From: Lentzea sp. NEAU-D7
GTDB lineage: Bacteria; Actinomycetota; Actinomycetes; Mycobacteriales; Pseudonocardiaceae
DNA length: 64,000 nt
Direction: 5' to 3'
Assembly (NCBI RefSeq): GCF_026242055.1
Contig: NZ_JAPJDL010000014.1
Span: forward strand, 124,001 to 188,000
A program made the position numbers and the translations under genes. The notes under the pieces are model-generated. The model was not told the DNA's origin. It did not search any database and was given only the letters and a program-made list of their open reading frames with translations. Shown one piece after another: positions 24,643 to 32,186 of this stretch; the stretch's first letter is position 1, and every line of letters starts with the position of its first letter.

Positions 24643-24683
24643 TTGACCTGGGGCTCTACCAGCTCCTAGGCTCTCATATATGA
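24643..24683 (+). promoter_or_regulatory. Promoter and operator of the GntR gene
   Basis: TTGACC (24643-24648), 18-base spacer, TAGGCT (24667-24672), then the perfect palindrome TCATATATGA (24674-24683), which overlaps the start codon. This suggests a leaderless message and autorepression by the GntR protein. Confidence 0.55.
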
Positions 24684-25342
24684 TGTATGACCGGCCGGGA
24701 GTCCTTCCGGCGTCCCGGACGGACTTCGTTCTGGAATCGATCAAAGAAGCGATTCTTCACGGAAAGCTGAAGCCCGGTCAGGCGCTCGTCGAAACCGATC
24801 TCGCCGCGACGCTCAACGTCTCGAAGACGCCGGTGCGCGAGGCGCTCAAGACGCTCGCCGGGTCGGGGCTCGTGGTGATGAGCCCGTACAAGGGCGCCAC
24901 GGTCCGCACGGTCGACGCGGAGATGGCCGCGTCCGTCTACGACGTGCGGATGCTGCTGGAACCGGAGGCCCTGCGCCGTTCGGTCGAGCTGGGCGCGGAC
25001 CTCACCGAGGCGCGGTCAGCTCTGGAGGAGGTTCCCGACCTGGCCCAACGGAGTTTGACCCGGCGCAGCCTGGCCAACCGCCGCTTCCACCGCGCGCTCT
25101 ACGCCGGGTGCGGCAACCCGTTGCTGGTCGGGATCCTCGACGGGCTGCGGGATCAGGCCGCGCTGATCACCGTCGCCGGCTGGGGCCTCCACCCCACCTG
25201 GGACGCCGAGGAGGCCGAGCACCGGGCGATCCTCGTCGCCGCCGAGGAGGGCTTCGGTGACGTCGCCGCCGATCTGTTGCGCCGCCACATCCGGACTTTC
25301 GCCGATCGAGTGGTCGAGGAGCTTCCCGATGTCGTTCGATGA
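24680..25342 (+). CDS. GntR family regulator (FadR subfamily)
   Basis: A 220-residue regulator with the winged HTH at about residues 15-80 (LVETDLAATLNVSKTPVREAL) and an all-helical FCD ligand domain (about 90-215; NRRFHRALY and EHRAIL supply likely metal-binding His residues). FCD regulators often bind sugar acids or other carboxylates, which fits the two enzymes downstream. Starts at one of two adjacent ATGs (24680 or 24683) within a palindrome. Its end overlaps the DapA-family gene by 14 bases. Confidence 0.92.
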   Translation: MMYDRPGVLPASRTDFVLESIKEAILHGKLKPGQALVETDLAATLNVSKTPVREALKTLAGSGLVVMSPYKGATVRTVDAEMAASVYDVRMLLEPEALRRSVELGADLTEARSALEEVPDLAQRSLTRRSLANRRFHRALYAGCGNPLLVGILDGLRDQAALITVAGWGLHPTWDAEEAEHRAILVAAEEGFGDVAADLLRRHIRTFADRVVEELPDVVR

Positions 25343-26234
25343 CTTGTCCGAGCAGCTGGCCTCCGTCGTGGCGATCACCGTCACCCCCTTCGGCGCGGAC
25401 GGGGCGATCGACGAGAAGGACTACGCCGCGGTCGTGGACAGGATGGTCGAGGGCGGGATCTCGGTCGTGACGCCGAACGGCAACACGAGCGAGTTCTACG
25501 CGTTGTCCTCAGCCGAGACCGAACGCGCGCTGCGGATCACCGTGGACGCCGTCGGCGACCGCGCGGCGATCGTCGCCGGGGTCGGGCACGACCTGTCGTC
25601 CGCCGTGGCCGCCGCCCGGTTCGCGGACCGGGCCGGCGCTCGCGGGATCATGGTCCACCAGCCGGTGCACCCGTACGTCTCGCTGGACGGGTGGGTGGAC
25701 TACCACCGGGCGATCGCCTCGGCGGTGCCCGAGCTCAGCGTGGTCCTGTACGTGCGCAACCCGCGCATCGGCGGTGCGCAGATCGCGGCGCTGGCGGACG
25801 CGTGCCCGAACGTCGTCGGCGTGAAGTACGCGGTGCCGGACCCGGTGCGGTTCGCCTCGGTCGCCCGCGACGCCGGGCTCGAGCGGCTGACGTGGATCGC
25901 CGGGCTGGCCGAGCTGTCGGCGCCGGGGTACTTCGCGGTCGGGGCCACCGGGTTCACGTCGGGGCTCGCGAACGTCGCGCCGGAGCTGTCGGTGCAGATG
26001 TTCCGATGCCTGCGGGCGGGCGAGTTCGGTGCGGCGATGGAGTTCTGGGAGTTCGTCCGGAAGTTCGAGGAGCTGCGGGCGGCCGGCGAGTCGGCGAACA
26101 ACGTGTCCGTGGTCAAGGAAGCGCTGGCGCAGCTCGGGTTGTGCCGCCGGGATGTGCGGCCTCCCGCCTCGGTGCTGCCGGAGGCGGACCGTTCGGCCGT
26201 GGGTGTGCTGCTGAACTCGTGGAGCCTGCTGTGA
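25329..26234 (+). CDS. DapA-family dehydratase/aldolase
   Basis: A 301-residue member of the dihydrodipicolinate synthase superfamily. The Schiff-base Lys166 lies in VGVKYAV and the conserved Tyr141 in VVLYVRN; the pyruvate-binding site has GNTSEFYAL in place of the usual GTTGE. With an IlvD/Edd-type dehydratase next door, it most likely acts on a 2-keto-3-deoxy sugar acid (dehydratase or aldolase), as in pentonate or hexarate pathways, rather than in lysine synthesis. It starts inside the GntR gene end and overlaps the next gene by four bases. Confidence 0.87.
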   Translation: MSFDDLSEQLASVVAITVTPFGADGAIDEKDYAAVVDRMVEGGISVVTPNGNTSEFYALSSAETERALRITVDAVGDRAAIVAGVGHDLSSAVAAARFADRAGARGIMVHQPVHPYVSLDGWVDYHRAIASAVPELSVVLYVRNPRIGGAQIAALADACPNVVGVKYAVPDPVRFASVARDAGLERLTWIAGLAELSAPGYFAVGATGFTSGLANVAPELSVQMFRCLRAGEFGAAMEFWEFVRKFEELRAAGESANNVSVVKEALAQLGLCRRDVRPPASVLPEADRSAVGVLLNSWSLL

Positions 26235-27952
26235 GGTCCGCCCCGAAGAAGCTCCGCAGCGCGGAGTGGTTCGAGGGCGAGGGGCTGCGGGCGTTCTCGC
26301 ACAACGCCCGGATGCGCCAGCTCGGCCTGAACCCCGCCGAGCACCTCGGCAAGCCGGTCATCGCGATCCTCAACACGTGGAGCGGCATCAACCCGTGCCA
26401 CATGCATCTGCGCGAACGGGCCCAGCAGGTCGAGCGCGGGGTCTGGGAGGCAGGCGGACACCCGTTGGAGTTCCCGGTGTCCACGCTGTCGGAGACGTTC
26501 CAGAAGCCGACCCCGATGCTGTACCGGAACATGCTGTCGATGGAGACCGAGGAGGTCCTCCGGTCCTACCCCGTCGACGGCTGCGTGCTGATGGGCGGCT
26601 GCGACAAGACCACCCCCGCGCTGCTGATGGGGGCGGCCTCCGCCGGACTGCCCACCGTCTTCGTGCCCGCCGGGCCGATGCTGCGGGGCCATTGGCGGGG
26701 CGAGAAGCTCGCGTCAGGCACGGACATGTGGCGGTACTGGGACGAGAAGCGGGCGGGCACGATCTCGTCCGCCGACTGGGCGGAGATCCAGTCCGGGCTG
26801 GCCCGCTCCCCCGGCACGTGCATGACGATGGGCACGGCCTCGACCATGACGGCCGCCGCGGAGGCGCTGGGGCTCACGTTGCCGGGGGCGTCGTCGATCC
26901 CGGCCGTCGACTCGGCGCACCACCGGATGGCGGCCGCGTCGGGCATGCGCGTGGTCGAGATGGTGCGCGAGGGGCTGACGATCGGCGACGTGCTGTCGGC
27001 GGAGGCCTACGAGGACGCGATCCGGACCGTGCTGGCGCTCGGCGGGTCCACGAACTCGTACATTCACCTGATCGCGATGGCCGGACGGTCGCAGATCCCG
27101 TTGTCGCTGGACGACTTCGACCGGTTGTCGCGCGAGGTGCCCGTGCTGGCCTCGGTCCAGCCCGCCGGATCGCACCTGATGGAGGACTTCTACTACGCGG
27201 GCGGGCTGCGCGGGCTGCTGTCGCGGTTGCGGGACTCGTTGCACCTCCAGCGGATCACGGTGACAGGGCGGACGTTCGGCGAGGACCTCGACGGTGCCGA
27301 GGTGCACGACTCCTCGGTGATCCGCCCGGTGGACGATCCGATCTCCTCCGAGGGCGGACTGGCCGTGCTGCGGGGCAACGTGGCCCCTGACGGCGCGGTG
27401 ATCAAGTACGTGGCGGCTGATCCCGGGTTGTGGCGGCACACCGGGCCCGCCGTGGTCTTCCACGGCTACCAGGACCTGCAGGCACGGATCAACTCCCCGT
27501 CGCTGGAGGTGACGAGGGATTCGGTGATCGTGCTGGCCGGGGGCGGCCCCAAGGGCGGGCCCGGCATGCCGGAATACGGGATGCTGCCCATCCCGGACAA
27601 GCTGCTGCGCGAGGGTGTCCGGGACATGGTGCGCGTGTCGGACGCGCGGATGAGCGGAACTTCTTACGGCGCATGCGTTCTGCACGTGGCACCGGAAGCC
27701 CACGTCGGCGGGCCGCTGGCGTTGGTGCGGGACGGCGACCTCGTGACGCTGGACGTCGAGGCGCGGGTGCTGCGCGTGGAGATCTCCGACGAGGAGATGG
27801 CGCGTCGCCGGGACGCGTGGACGCCGCCGCCCGCGAAGTTCGAGCGCGGGTACGGCGCTTTGTACTACGAGCACATCACGCAGGCCGACGAGGGCTGCGA
27901 CTTCGAGTTCCTGTCACGGCCCGGGCGGAACCCGGAGCCCAATGCGCACTGA
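26231..27952 (+). CDS. IlvD/Edd-family sugar-acid dehydratase
   Basis: A 573-residue Fe-S dehydratase. The three cluster cysteines are present: Cys56 (NPCHMH), Cys124 (GGCDKTT) and Cys197 (GTCMTMG). SDARMSGTSYG near residue 475 is the conserved C-terminal active-site segment. Length and the ARMSGTSYG form resemble L-arabinonate/D-xylonate dehydratases rather than IlvD. It would make a 2-keto-3-deoxy acid for the DapA-family enzyme. The substrate is inferred from the gene pair. GTG start overlaps the preceding stop. Confidence 0.88.
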   Translation: MRSAPKKLRSAEWFEGEGLRAFSHNARMRQLGLNPAEHLGKPVIAILNTWSGINPCHMHLRERAQQVERGVWEAGGHPLEFPVSTLSETFQKPTPMLYRNMLSMETEEVLRSYPVDGCVLMGGCDKTTPALLMGAASAGLPTVFVPAGPMLRGHWRGEKLASGTDMWRYWDEKRAGTISSADWAEIQSGLARSPGTCMTMGTASTMTAAAEALGLTLPGASSIPAVDSAHHRMAAASGMRVVEMVREGLTIGDVLSAEAYEDAIRTVLALGGSTNSYIHLIAMAGRSQIPLSLDDFDRLSREVPVLASVQPAGSHLMEDFYYAGGLRGLLSRLRDSLHLQRITVTGRTFGEDLDGAEVHDSSVIRPVDDPISSEGGLAVLRGNVAPDGAVIKYVAADPGLWRHTGPAVVFHGYQDLQARINSPSLEVTRDSVIVLAGGGPKGGPGMPEYGMLPIPDKLLREGVRDMVRVSDARMSGTSYGACVLHVAPEAHVGGPLALVRDGDLVTLDVEARVLRVEISDEEMARRRDAWTPPPAKFERGYGALYYEHITQADEGCDFEFLSRPGRNPEPNAH

Positions 27953-27955
27953 GTC

Positions 27956-28828
27956 CTACTTGGACTCGATGCGGCCCTGGTCGGTGGCGGCGTCCTGCCA
28001 GTCGGCGGTCCCGAGCAGCTGACTGCGCAGGTAGGCCGTGGTGAGCCGCTGCACGACAGCGACCCGTTCAGGGCTCTCGTCCGTGGTCTCGGCGACGTCG
28101 TAACCGGAGACGCCACCGAACCCGTGCTCCGCGCCGAACAGCGTGAGCAGGTCCTTCGGGCCGGGCGCCAGGTGGTACGGGTCGGCGTGCCAGTCCGGAC
28201 CCGCGGTGGTCAGGTGTGCGGAGGCGTCCGCGTCACCGGCGACCACGAGCGCGGGCGCGGTCATCTCGCTGAAGTCCGTGGTCTGCATGAAGGAGTAGTT
28301 CTCCTTCACCACGTCGGTGACCGCGTCGCCGCGGCCGGTCGAGCCGAGCAGCACGCCCGCCTTGATCCGGTCGTCCTTCAGGCTCACGCCCTCGGTCCTC
28401 ATGCCGAGCAGCAGGCTCGCGGTGTGGCCTCCCATCGAGTGGCCGACGACCGCGATCTTCGTGCGGTCGAGGCGGTCCCGCAGTTGCGGCACGGCCTTCT
28501 CGATCTCGTCGAGCCGGTCGATGATCTGCGACATGTCCTCGGCGCGTTCACGCCAGAACATCGGCGCGCCGGGCGTGGTGGCGGGCAGGTTCAGGGACCT
28601 GCTGCTCAGGTGCGTGGGCTGCAGGACGACGAAGCCCTCCTCAGCCCAGTGGTTCGCGAGCGGCGCGTAGCCGTTCAGCGAGGACAGGTGGTTCGAGTAG
28701 CCCTGCCCGTGCGACAGCAGCAGGATCGGCAGGCCGGTGCCCTCGGTCGGCGCGGAGACCTTCACCTGCAGGTCAACAGGCCTGCCGGGGATCTCGAGCA
28801 CGACAGGGCTCACGGTGAAGACGGTCAT
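27956..28828 (-). CDS. Alpha/beta hydrolase (chlorophyllase/PAF-AH-like)
   Basis: A 290-residue alpha/beta hydrolase. The nucleophile elbow GHSMGGHT lies near residue 135, an oxyanion LLSHGQGYS around 45, an Asp in AGDADAS near 205 and a His in GAEHGFGG near 240. No signal peptide, so probably cytoplasmic. The substrate is unknown. ATG at 28828 follows GAAGGGA; a longer frame to 28852 is less likely. It diverges from a TetR gene with palindromes between them, so it is the probable target of that repressor. It is separated by three bases from the convergent dehydratase end. Confidence 0.85.
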   Translation of the reverse strand: MTVFTVSPVVLEIPGRPVDLQVKVSAPTEGTGLPILLLSHGQGYSNHLSSLNGYAPLANHWAEEGFVVLQPTHLSSRSLNLPATTPGAPMFWRERAEDMSQIIDRLDEIEKAVPQLRDRLDRTKIAVVGHSMGGHTASLLLGMRTEGVSLKDDRIKAGVLLGSTGRGDAVTDVVKENYSFMQTTDFSEMTAPALVVAGDADASAHLTTAGPDWHADPYHLAPGPKDLLTLFGAEHGFGGVSGYDVAETTDESPERVAVVQRLTTAYLRSQLLGTADWQDAATDQGRIESK

Positions 28829-28865
28829 GGGGTTCCCTTCGAGTACAGTCACTCAAGCGGAGCGA

Positions 28866-28895
28866 CGTTCCGGAACGATACGGAGCACTGTTCCG
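28866..28895. promoter_or_regulatory. TetR-type operator region
   Basis: A perfect 12-bp palindrome CGTTCCGGAACG (28866-28877) overlaps a wider dyad CGGAAC-N13-GTTCCG (28871-28895) between the divergent hydrolase and TetR genes. Confidence 0.55.
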
Positions 28896-28928
28896 CTTTG
28901 TCAACCGACCGCTCGGGAAGGAGTGCGC

Positions 28929-29489
28929 GTGCCACCACGCAAACGAGCCGACGCCGTGCGCAACGAGCAGACGCTGCTCGCCGCCGCGGCCGAGGTGTTC
29001 GTCAGATCGGGCGTCGACGCGCCGATCCGCGAGATCGCCGCCGAGGCCGGTGTCGGCATGGGCACGATCTACCGCCACTTCCCCACGCGCTCGGACCTCG
29101 TCGTGGCCGTCTACCGCCACCAGGTCGAGGCCTGCGCGGAGGCAGGCCCCGTCCTGCTGTCCACAGAGGACTCCCCTGCCGCCGCGCTGCGGAAGTGGAT
29201 CGACCTGTTCGTGGACTTCCTGGTGACCAAGCACGGGCTCGCCGGCGCGATGCAGTCGGACAGCAGCGGCTTCGCGTCGTTGCACGCGTACTTCCTCGAC
29301 CGGCTCGGACCGGTGTGCGGCTCGCTGCTCGACGCGGCGGCCGCCGCCGGCGAGATCCGCGCCGACGTGCGGCCGTTCGAGCTGATGCGCGGGATCGGCA
29401 ACCTGTGCATCGGACGGGACGACGATCCGCGCTACGACGCGCGGCGGCTGATCAGCCTGCTACTCGACGGGCTCGCCCGCCAGCAGTGA
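28929..29489 (+). CDS. TetR/AcrR family repressor
   Basis: A 186-residue TetR-type regulator. The N-terminal HTH is at about residues 10-60 (IREIAAEAGVGMGTIYRHFPTRSDLV); the C-terminal helical domain resembles the SbtR-like class. The GTG start follows AAGGAG. It most likely controls the divergent alpha/beta hydrolase and itself through the palindromes at 28866-28895. The last 30 bases overlap the convergent glycosyltransferase gene. Confidence 0.92.
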   Translation: MPPRKRADAVRNEQTLLAAAAEVFVRSGVDAPIREIAAEAGVGMGTIYRHFPTRSDLVVAVYRHQVEACAEAGPVLLSTEDSPAAALRKWIDLFVDFLVTKHGLAGAMQSDSSGFASLHAYFLDRLGPVCGSLLDAAAAAGEIRADVRPFELMRGIGNLCIGRDDDPRYDARRLISLLLDGLARQQ

Positions 29490-30665
29490 CCGTGCGGCCA
29501 CCGCCGCCCCGTCCGTGCGGATCATGCCCGCCGCGGTGGTGGCACGGGCGCGGGTCCCGGGAGCCAGCGCCGTCGCGAGCGCGGCCGACAGCGATTCGAA
29601 GGACGGCACCGGTCCGTCGTGCGCCGCACCGATGCCCAGCTCGGCCACCCTAGTGGCCCAGAACGGCTGGTCCACGATCTGCGGCACCACCACCTGCGGC
29701 GCACCGGCGCGCGCCGCGGTCGTCGTGGTGCCCCCGCCTCCGTGGTGGACGACGGCGGCCACCCGGCGGAACAACGCCTGCTGGTTGACCTCGCCGGCGA
29801 CGAAGCAGTCGTCGCCCTCGCCGACCTGGGTCAGGTCGGCCCAGCCCCGGGCCAGGAGCACCCGGCGCCCCTGCGCACGGACCGCGTCGACGACGACCCG
29901 GCCGAGGTCCGCCGAGGCGTGCATGGGCATGCTGCCGAAGCCGACGTAGACCGGTGGCTCGCCGGCGTCGAGGAAGGCGGCCAGGCCGGGCGCGAGCGGG
30001 CGTTCGTCCGGCAGGATCCACGCGCCCGTCTGCTGGACCTCCAGGTTCGTCAGCTCCGGCACCGGCCAGAGCAGCGGATCCGCCGCCAGCAGCACCGTGC
30101 CGGTGTAGACGTGGTCGCGGACGTTGTCCACCGGCGGCAGGCCGAGCCGCGCCCGGTGGGTGTTCAACGCCGGGCGGTACATCGCGTTCACGTTCTCCGC
30201 GTCGATGTCCCACAGCACCCGGTTGTCCGTCTCGTCCGGCGGAAAGGGCCTGCCGGGGCGTTGCGACGGCTTGCGGTGCGGCGACGGCAGCGAGATGTCG
30301 TGGAACATCGCGAGGACGTACCGCAGGCCCAGGTGCCCGGCCACCGACCGGGCGCCCGCGGGCATCAGCCCGGACGCCACCAGCACGTCGGCGCCCTCGG
30401 CCGCGGTGGCGACCGGGCCGAACCACTCGCCGACCAGCGCGGCCGCGACGGTCGCGGGATCCGGCCGCGCACTCGTCACCAGCTCGCGCACCGACTGTCC
30501 GAACGGGACGAACGGAACCTCGTGGGCGTCCAACCGGGACACGAACTCCTCGTCCGGCGGCACGCACACCACCGCCTCCGCGCCGAGCTCCCGCACCGTC
30601 ACCGCCAGCGCGATCAGCGGTTCGACATCTCCGCGCGACCCGAAACCCGCAAGAACGACACGCAC
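29460..30665 (-). CDS. GT1-family glycosyltransferase (natural-product type)
   Basis: A 401-residue GT-B fold glycosyltransferase. N-terminal GSRGDVEPLIAL is typical of GtfB/UGT-like and sterol glucosyltransferases. The C-terminal nucleotide-sugar signature runs through VVHHGGGGTTTTAARAGAP and VVPQIVDQPFWATRVAELG (around residues 305-350). Such enzymes glycosylate macrolides, glycopeptides or sterols. No biosynthetic cluster surrounds it, so a detoxifying or orphan role is possible. It converges on the TetR gene with a 30-bp overlap. Confidence 0.9.
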   Translation of the reverse strand: MRVVLAGFGSRGDVEPLIALAVTVRELGAEAVVCVPPDEEFVSRLDAHEVPFVPFGQSVRELVTSARPDPATVAAALVGEWFGPVATAAEGADVLVASGLMPAGARSVAGHLGLRYVLAMFHDISLPSPHRKPSQRPGRPFPPDETDNRVLWDIDAENVNAMYRPALNTHRARLGLPPVDNVRDHVYTGTVLLAADPLLWPVPELTNLEVQQTGAWILPDERPLAPGLAAFLDAGEPPVYVGFGSMPMHASADLGRVVVDAVRAQGRRVLLARGWADLTQVGEGDDCFVAGEVNQQALFRRVAAVVHHGGGGTTTTAARAGAPQVVVPQIVDQPFWATRVAELGIGAAHDGPVPSFESLSAALATALAPGTRARATTAAGMIRTDGAAVAARSLLAGEPVE

Positions 30666-30986
30666 TTCGAGACTCCCCAGTTCGCCCGGCTTCCGGCTAC
30701 GGCCGCGAATTCTGCGGGGCGGACGGGGTCTTGCCGCAAGTCCCCCCGTGCGCTGTACGTTGAAGTGGGAAGACCCCCGGATGCGGATCCGGGGGTCCTC
30801 CGTTGTTCTGGGGCGAGCGCCTGTGTCGAGGTCTGGTGCGATGGAAGTCGCGCTGGAGGCCCGGCTGTCGCGGATCAGGCCTCTCCGTTTCGTGAATCCG
30901 GCTCAGCTCGTGACCCGCCTCGAAGACCGGCCTGACACCTGACCCGTCATGATTGGTTCAACCGGCTGTTGAGGGTGAGGTAACAA
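30666..30986 (+). promoter_or_regulatory. 321-bp intergenic region with an 11-bp stem hairpin
   Basis: No convincing gene is seen here. A perfect hairpin, GACCCCCGGAT (30772-30782) and ATCCGGGGGTC (30787-30797) with a GCGG loop, lies between the divergent glycosyltransferase and LacI genes, where a terminator would not be expected. It could end a short unrecognised RNA or act as an attenuator ahead of the LacI gene. A LacI-type dyad, GGTTCAACC, is at 30955-30963. A 34-codon frame at 30841-30942 is open but has no other support. Confidence 0.45.
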
Positions 30987-31970
30987 GTGGCGGTCACCAT
31001 CCGCGACGTGGCACGCAGGGCACACGTGTCCGTCGCCACCGTTTCGCGTGCGCTGACGTCCCCGGAGCTCGTGCGCCCGGAGACCAGGACGCGCGTGCTG
31101 GCCGCCGCGACCGAGCTCGGCTACCAGCCCAACAGGGCGGCTCGCGGGCTGATCACGGGCAAGACGGGCAACATCGGCATCGTCGTGCCGGACCTCGACA
31201 ACCCGTTCTTCACCGGCGTGCTCAAGGCCGTGCAGGCACGGGCGATGCAGGCCGACTACGCGGTGTTCGTGGCGGACAGCGACGAGGACCCGGTCTCCGA
31301 GGCCAAGCTCGTGCACGCGATGGCCAAGCAGGTCGACGGCGTCGTGCTGTGCGCGCCGGGCCTGGAGGACTCCCAGGTCTACGAGGTGGCGGGCGTGACC
31401 TCGCTGGTGCTGCTGAACCGGCGCCTGCCCGGCGTGCCCGCCGCGTTGATGGACTCGGCGGGCGGCATGCACGCCGTCATCGACCACCTCGTCGCTCTCG
31501 GGCACCACCGCATCGCCTACCTCAACGGGCCGCGCACCTCGTGGTCCAACCAGGAGCGTCGCCGCGGCCTGATGAAGGCGGTGGCGAAGCACGGGGTCGA
31601 CCTGGTCGACCTGGGACCGTTCGCACCGCGCTACGAGGGCGGCCTGCAGGCGGCGGACCTGGCCGTCGCGGCCGGCACGACGGCGATCGCCGCCTACAAC
31701 GACATCATGGCGCTGGGCGTGCTGGCCCGGCTGCGCGACCGCGGCATCTCCGTGCCGGGCGACGTGTCGGTGACGGGCTTCGACGACCTCACCTACGCCT
31801 CGCTGTGCTCGCCCGCGCTGACGACGGTGGCGATGCCCGTGGCGCAGGCCGGACGCACGGCCGTGAACCTCCTGCTGGACTGGCTCGACTCCGACCACAC
31901 CGACGTGCCGCAGATCGTGGCGGAGACCCAGCTGATCGTGCGCGGGACCACGACGCCGCCGAAACGCTGA
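30987..31970 (+). CDS. LacI family transcriptional regulator
   Basis: A 327-residue LacI-type regulator. The HTH and hinge span residues 1-58 (TIRDVARRAHVSVATVSRAL, then YQPNRAARGL); the periplasmic-binding-like effector domain fills the rest, with NIGIVVPDLDNPFF near residue 63 and SVTGFDDLTYASLCSPALTT near 262. The effector is probably a sugar or nucleoside but no transport or catabolic genes adjoin it. GTG start; GGTGAGG lies upstream, and the 9-bp dyad GGTTCAACC 24 bp upstream suggests autoregulation. Confidence 0.92.
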   Translation: MAVTIRDVARRAHVSVATVSRALTSPELVRPETRTRVLAAATELGYQPNRAARGLITGKTGNIGIVVPDLDNPFFTGVLKAVQARAMQADYAVFVADSDEDPVSEAKLVHAMAKQVDGVVLCAPGLEDSQVYEVAGVTSLVLLNRRLPGVPAALMDSAGGMHAVIDHLVALGHHRIAYLNGPRTSWSNQERRRGLMKAVAKHGVDLVDLGPFAPRYEGGLQAADLAVAAGTTAIAAYNDIMALGVLARLRDRGISVPGDVSVTGFDDLTYASLCSPALTTVAMPVAQAGRTAVNLLLDWLDSDHTDVPQIVAETQLIVRGTTTPPKR

Positions 31971-32018
31971 CACGATCACGATCTGTCGCGGGGCGGCCAC
32001 AAAGGACGGAGATGCAAG

Positions 32019-32067
32019 GCGGCCCCGGCTGGGCGTCTGGGGGGAGTACGCCTTGAGCCGGGGCCGC
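32019..32067. terminator. Bidirectional terminator/cruciform
   Basis: Perfect 12-bp arms GCGGCCCCGGCT (32019-32030) and AGCCGGGGCCGC (32056-32067). The loop itself contains a second stem, GGCGT (32032-32036) with ACGCC (32048-32052). It lies between the convergent lacI and acyl-CoA synthetase genes. Confidence 0.7.
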
Positions 32068-32186
32068 GAAGCGGCTGGGCCCGAGGGGGGAGGGGGCCTA
32101 GCGCCGCTTGGTGTCCCACTCTGCCCTGACCGAGCCGAAACCGCCAGGGTGGATGTACCTGTTTTTGGATTTCTCGTACGTACGGG

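Noticed and set aside
29460..30665. Natural-product biosynthetic cluster around the glycosyltransferase.
   Set aside because: No PKS, NRPS, sugar-biosynthesis or tailoring genes lie within 10 kb.
32105..32180. Open frame after the fadD stop reading YIHPGGFGSVRAEWDTKRR on the minus strand.
   Set aside because: No start codon in frame and no ribosome-binding site; it would need a frameshift from fadD, for which no slippery site is seen.
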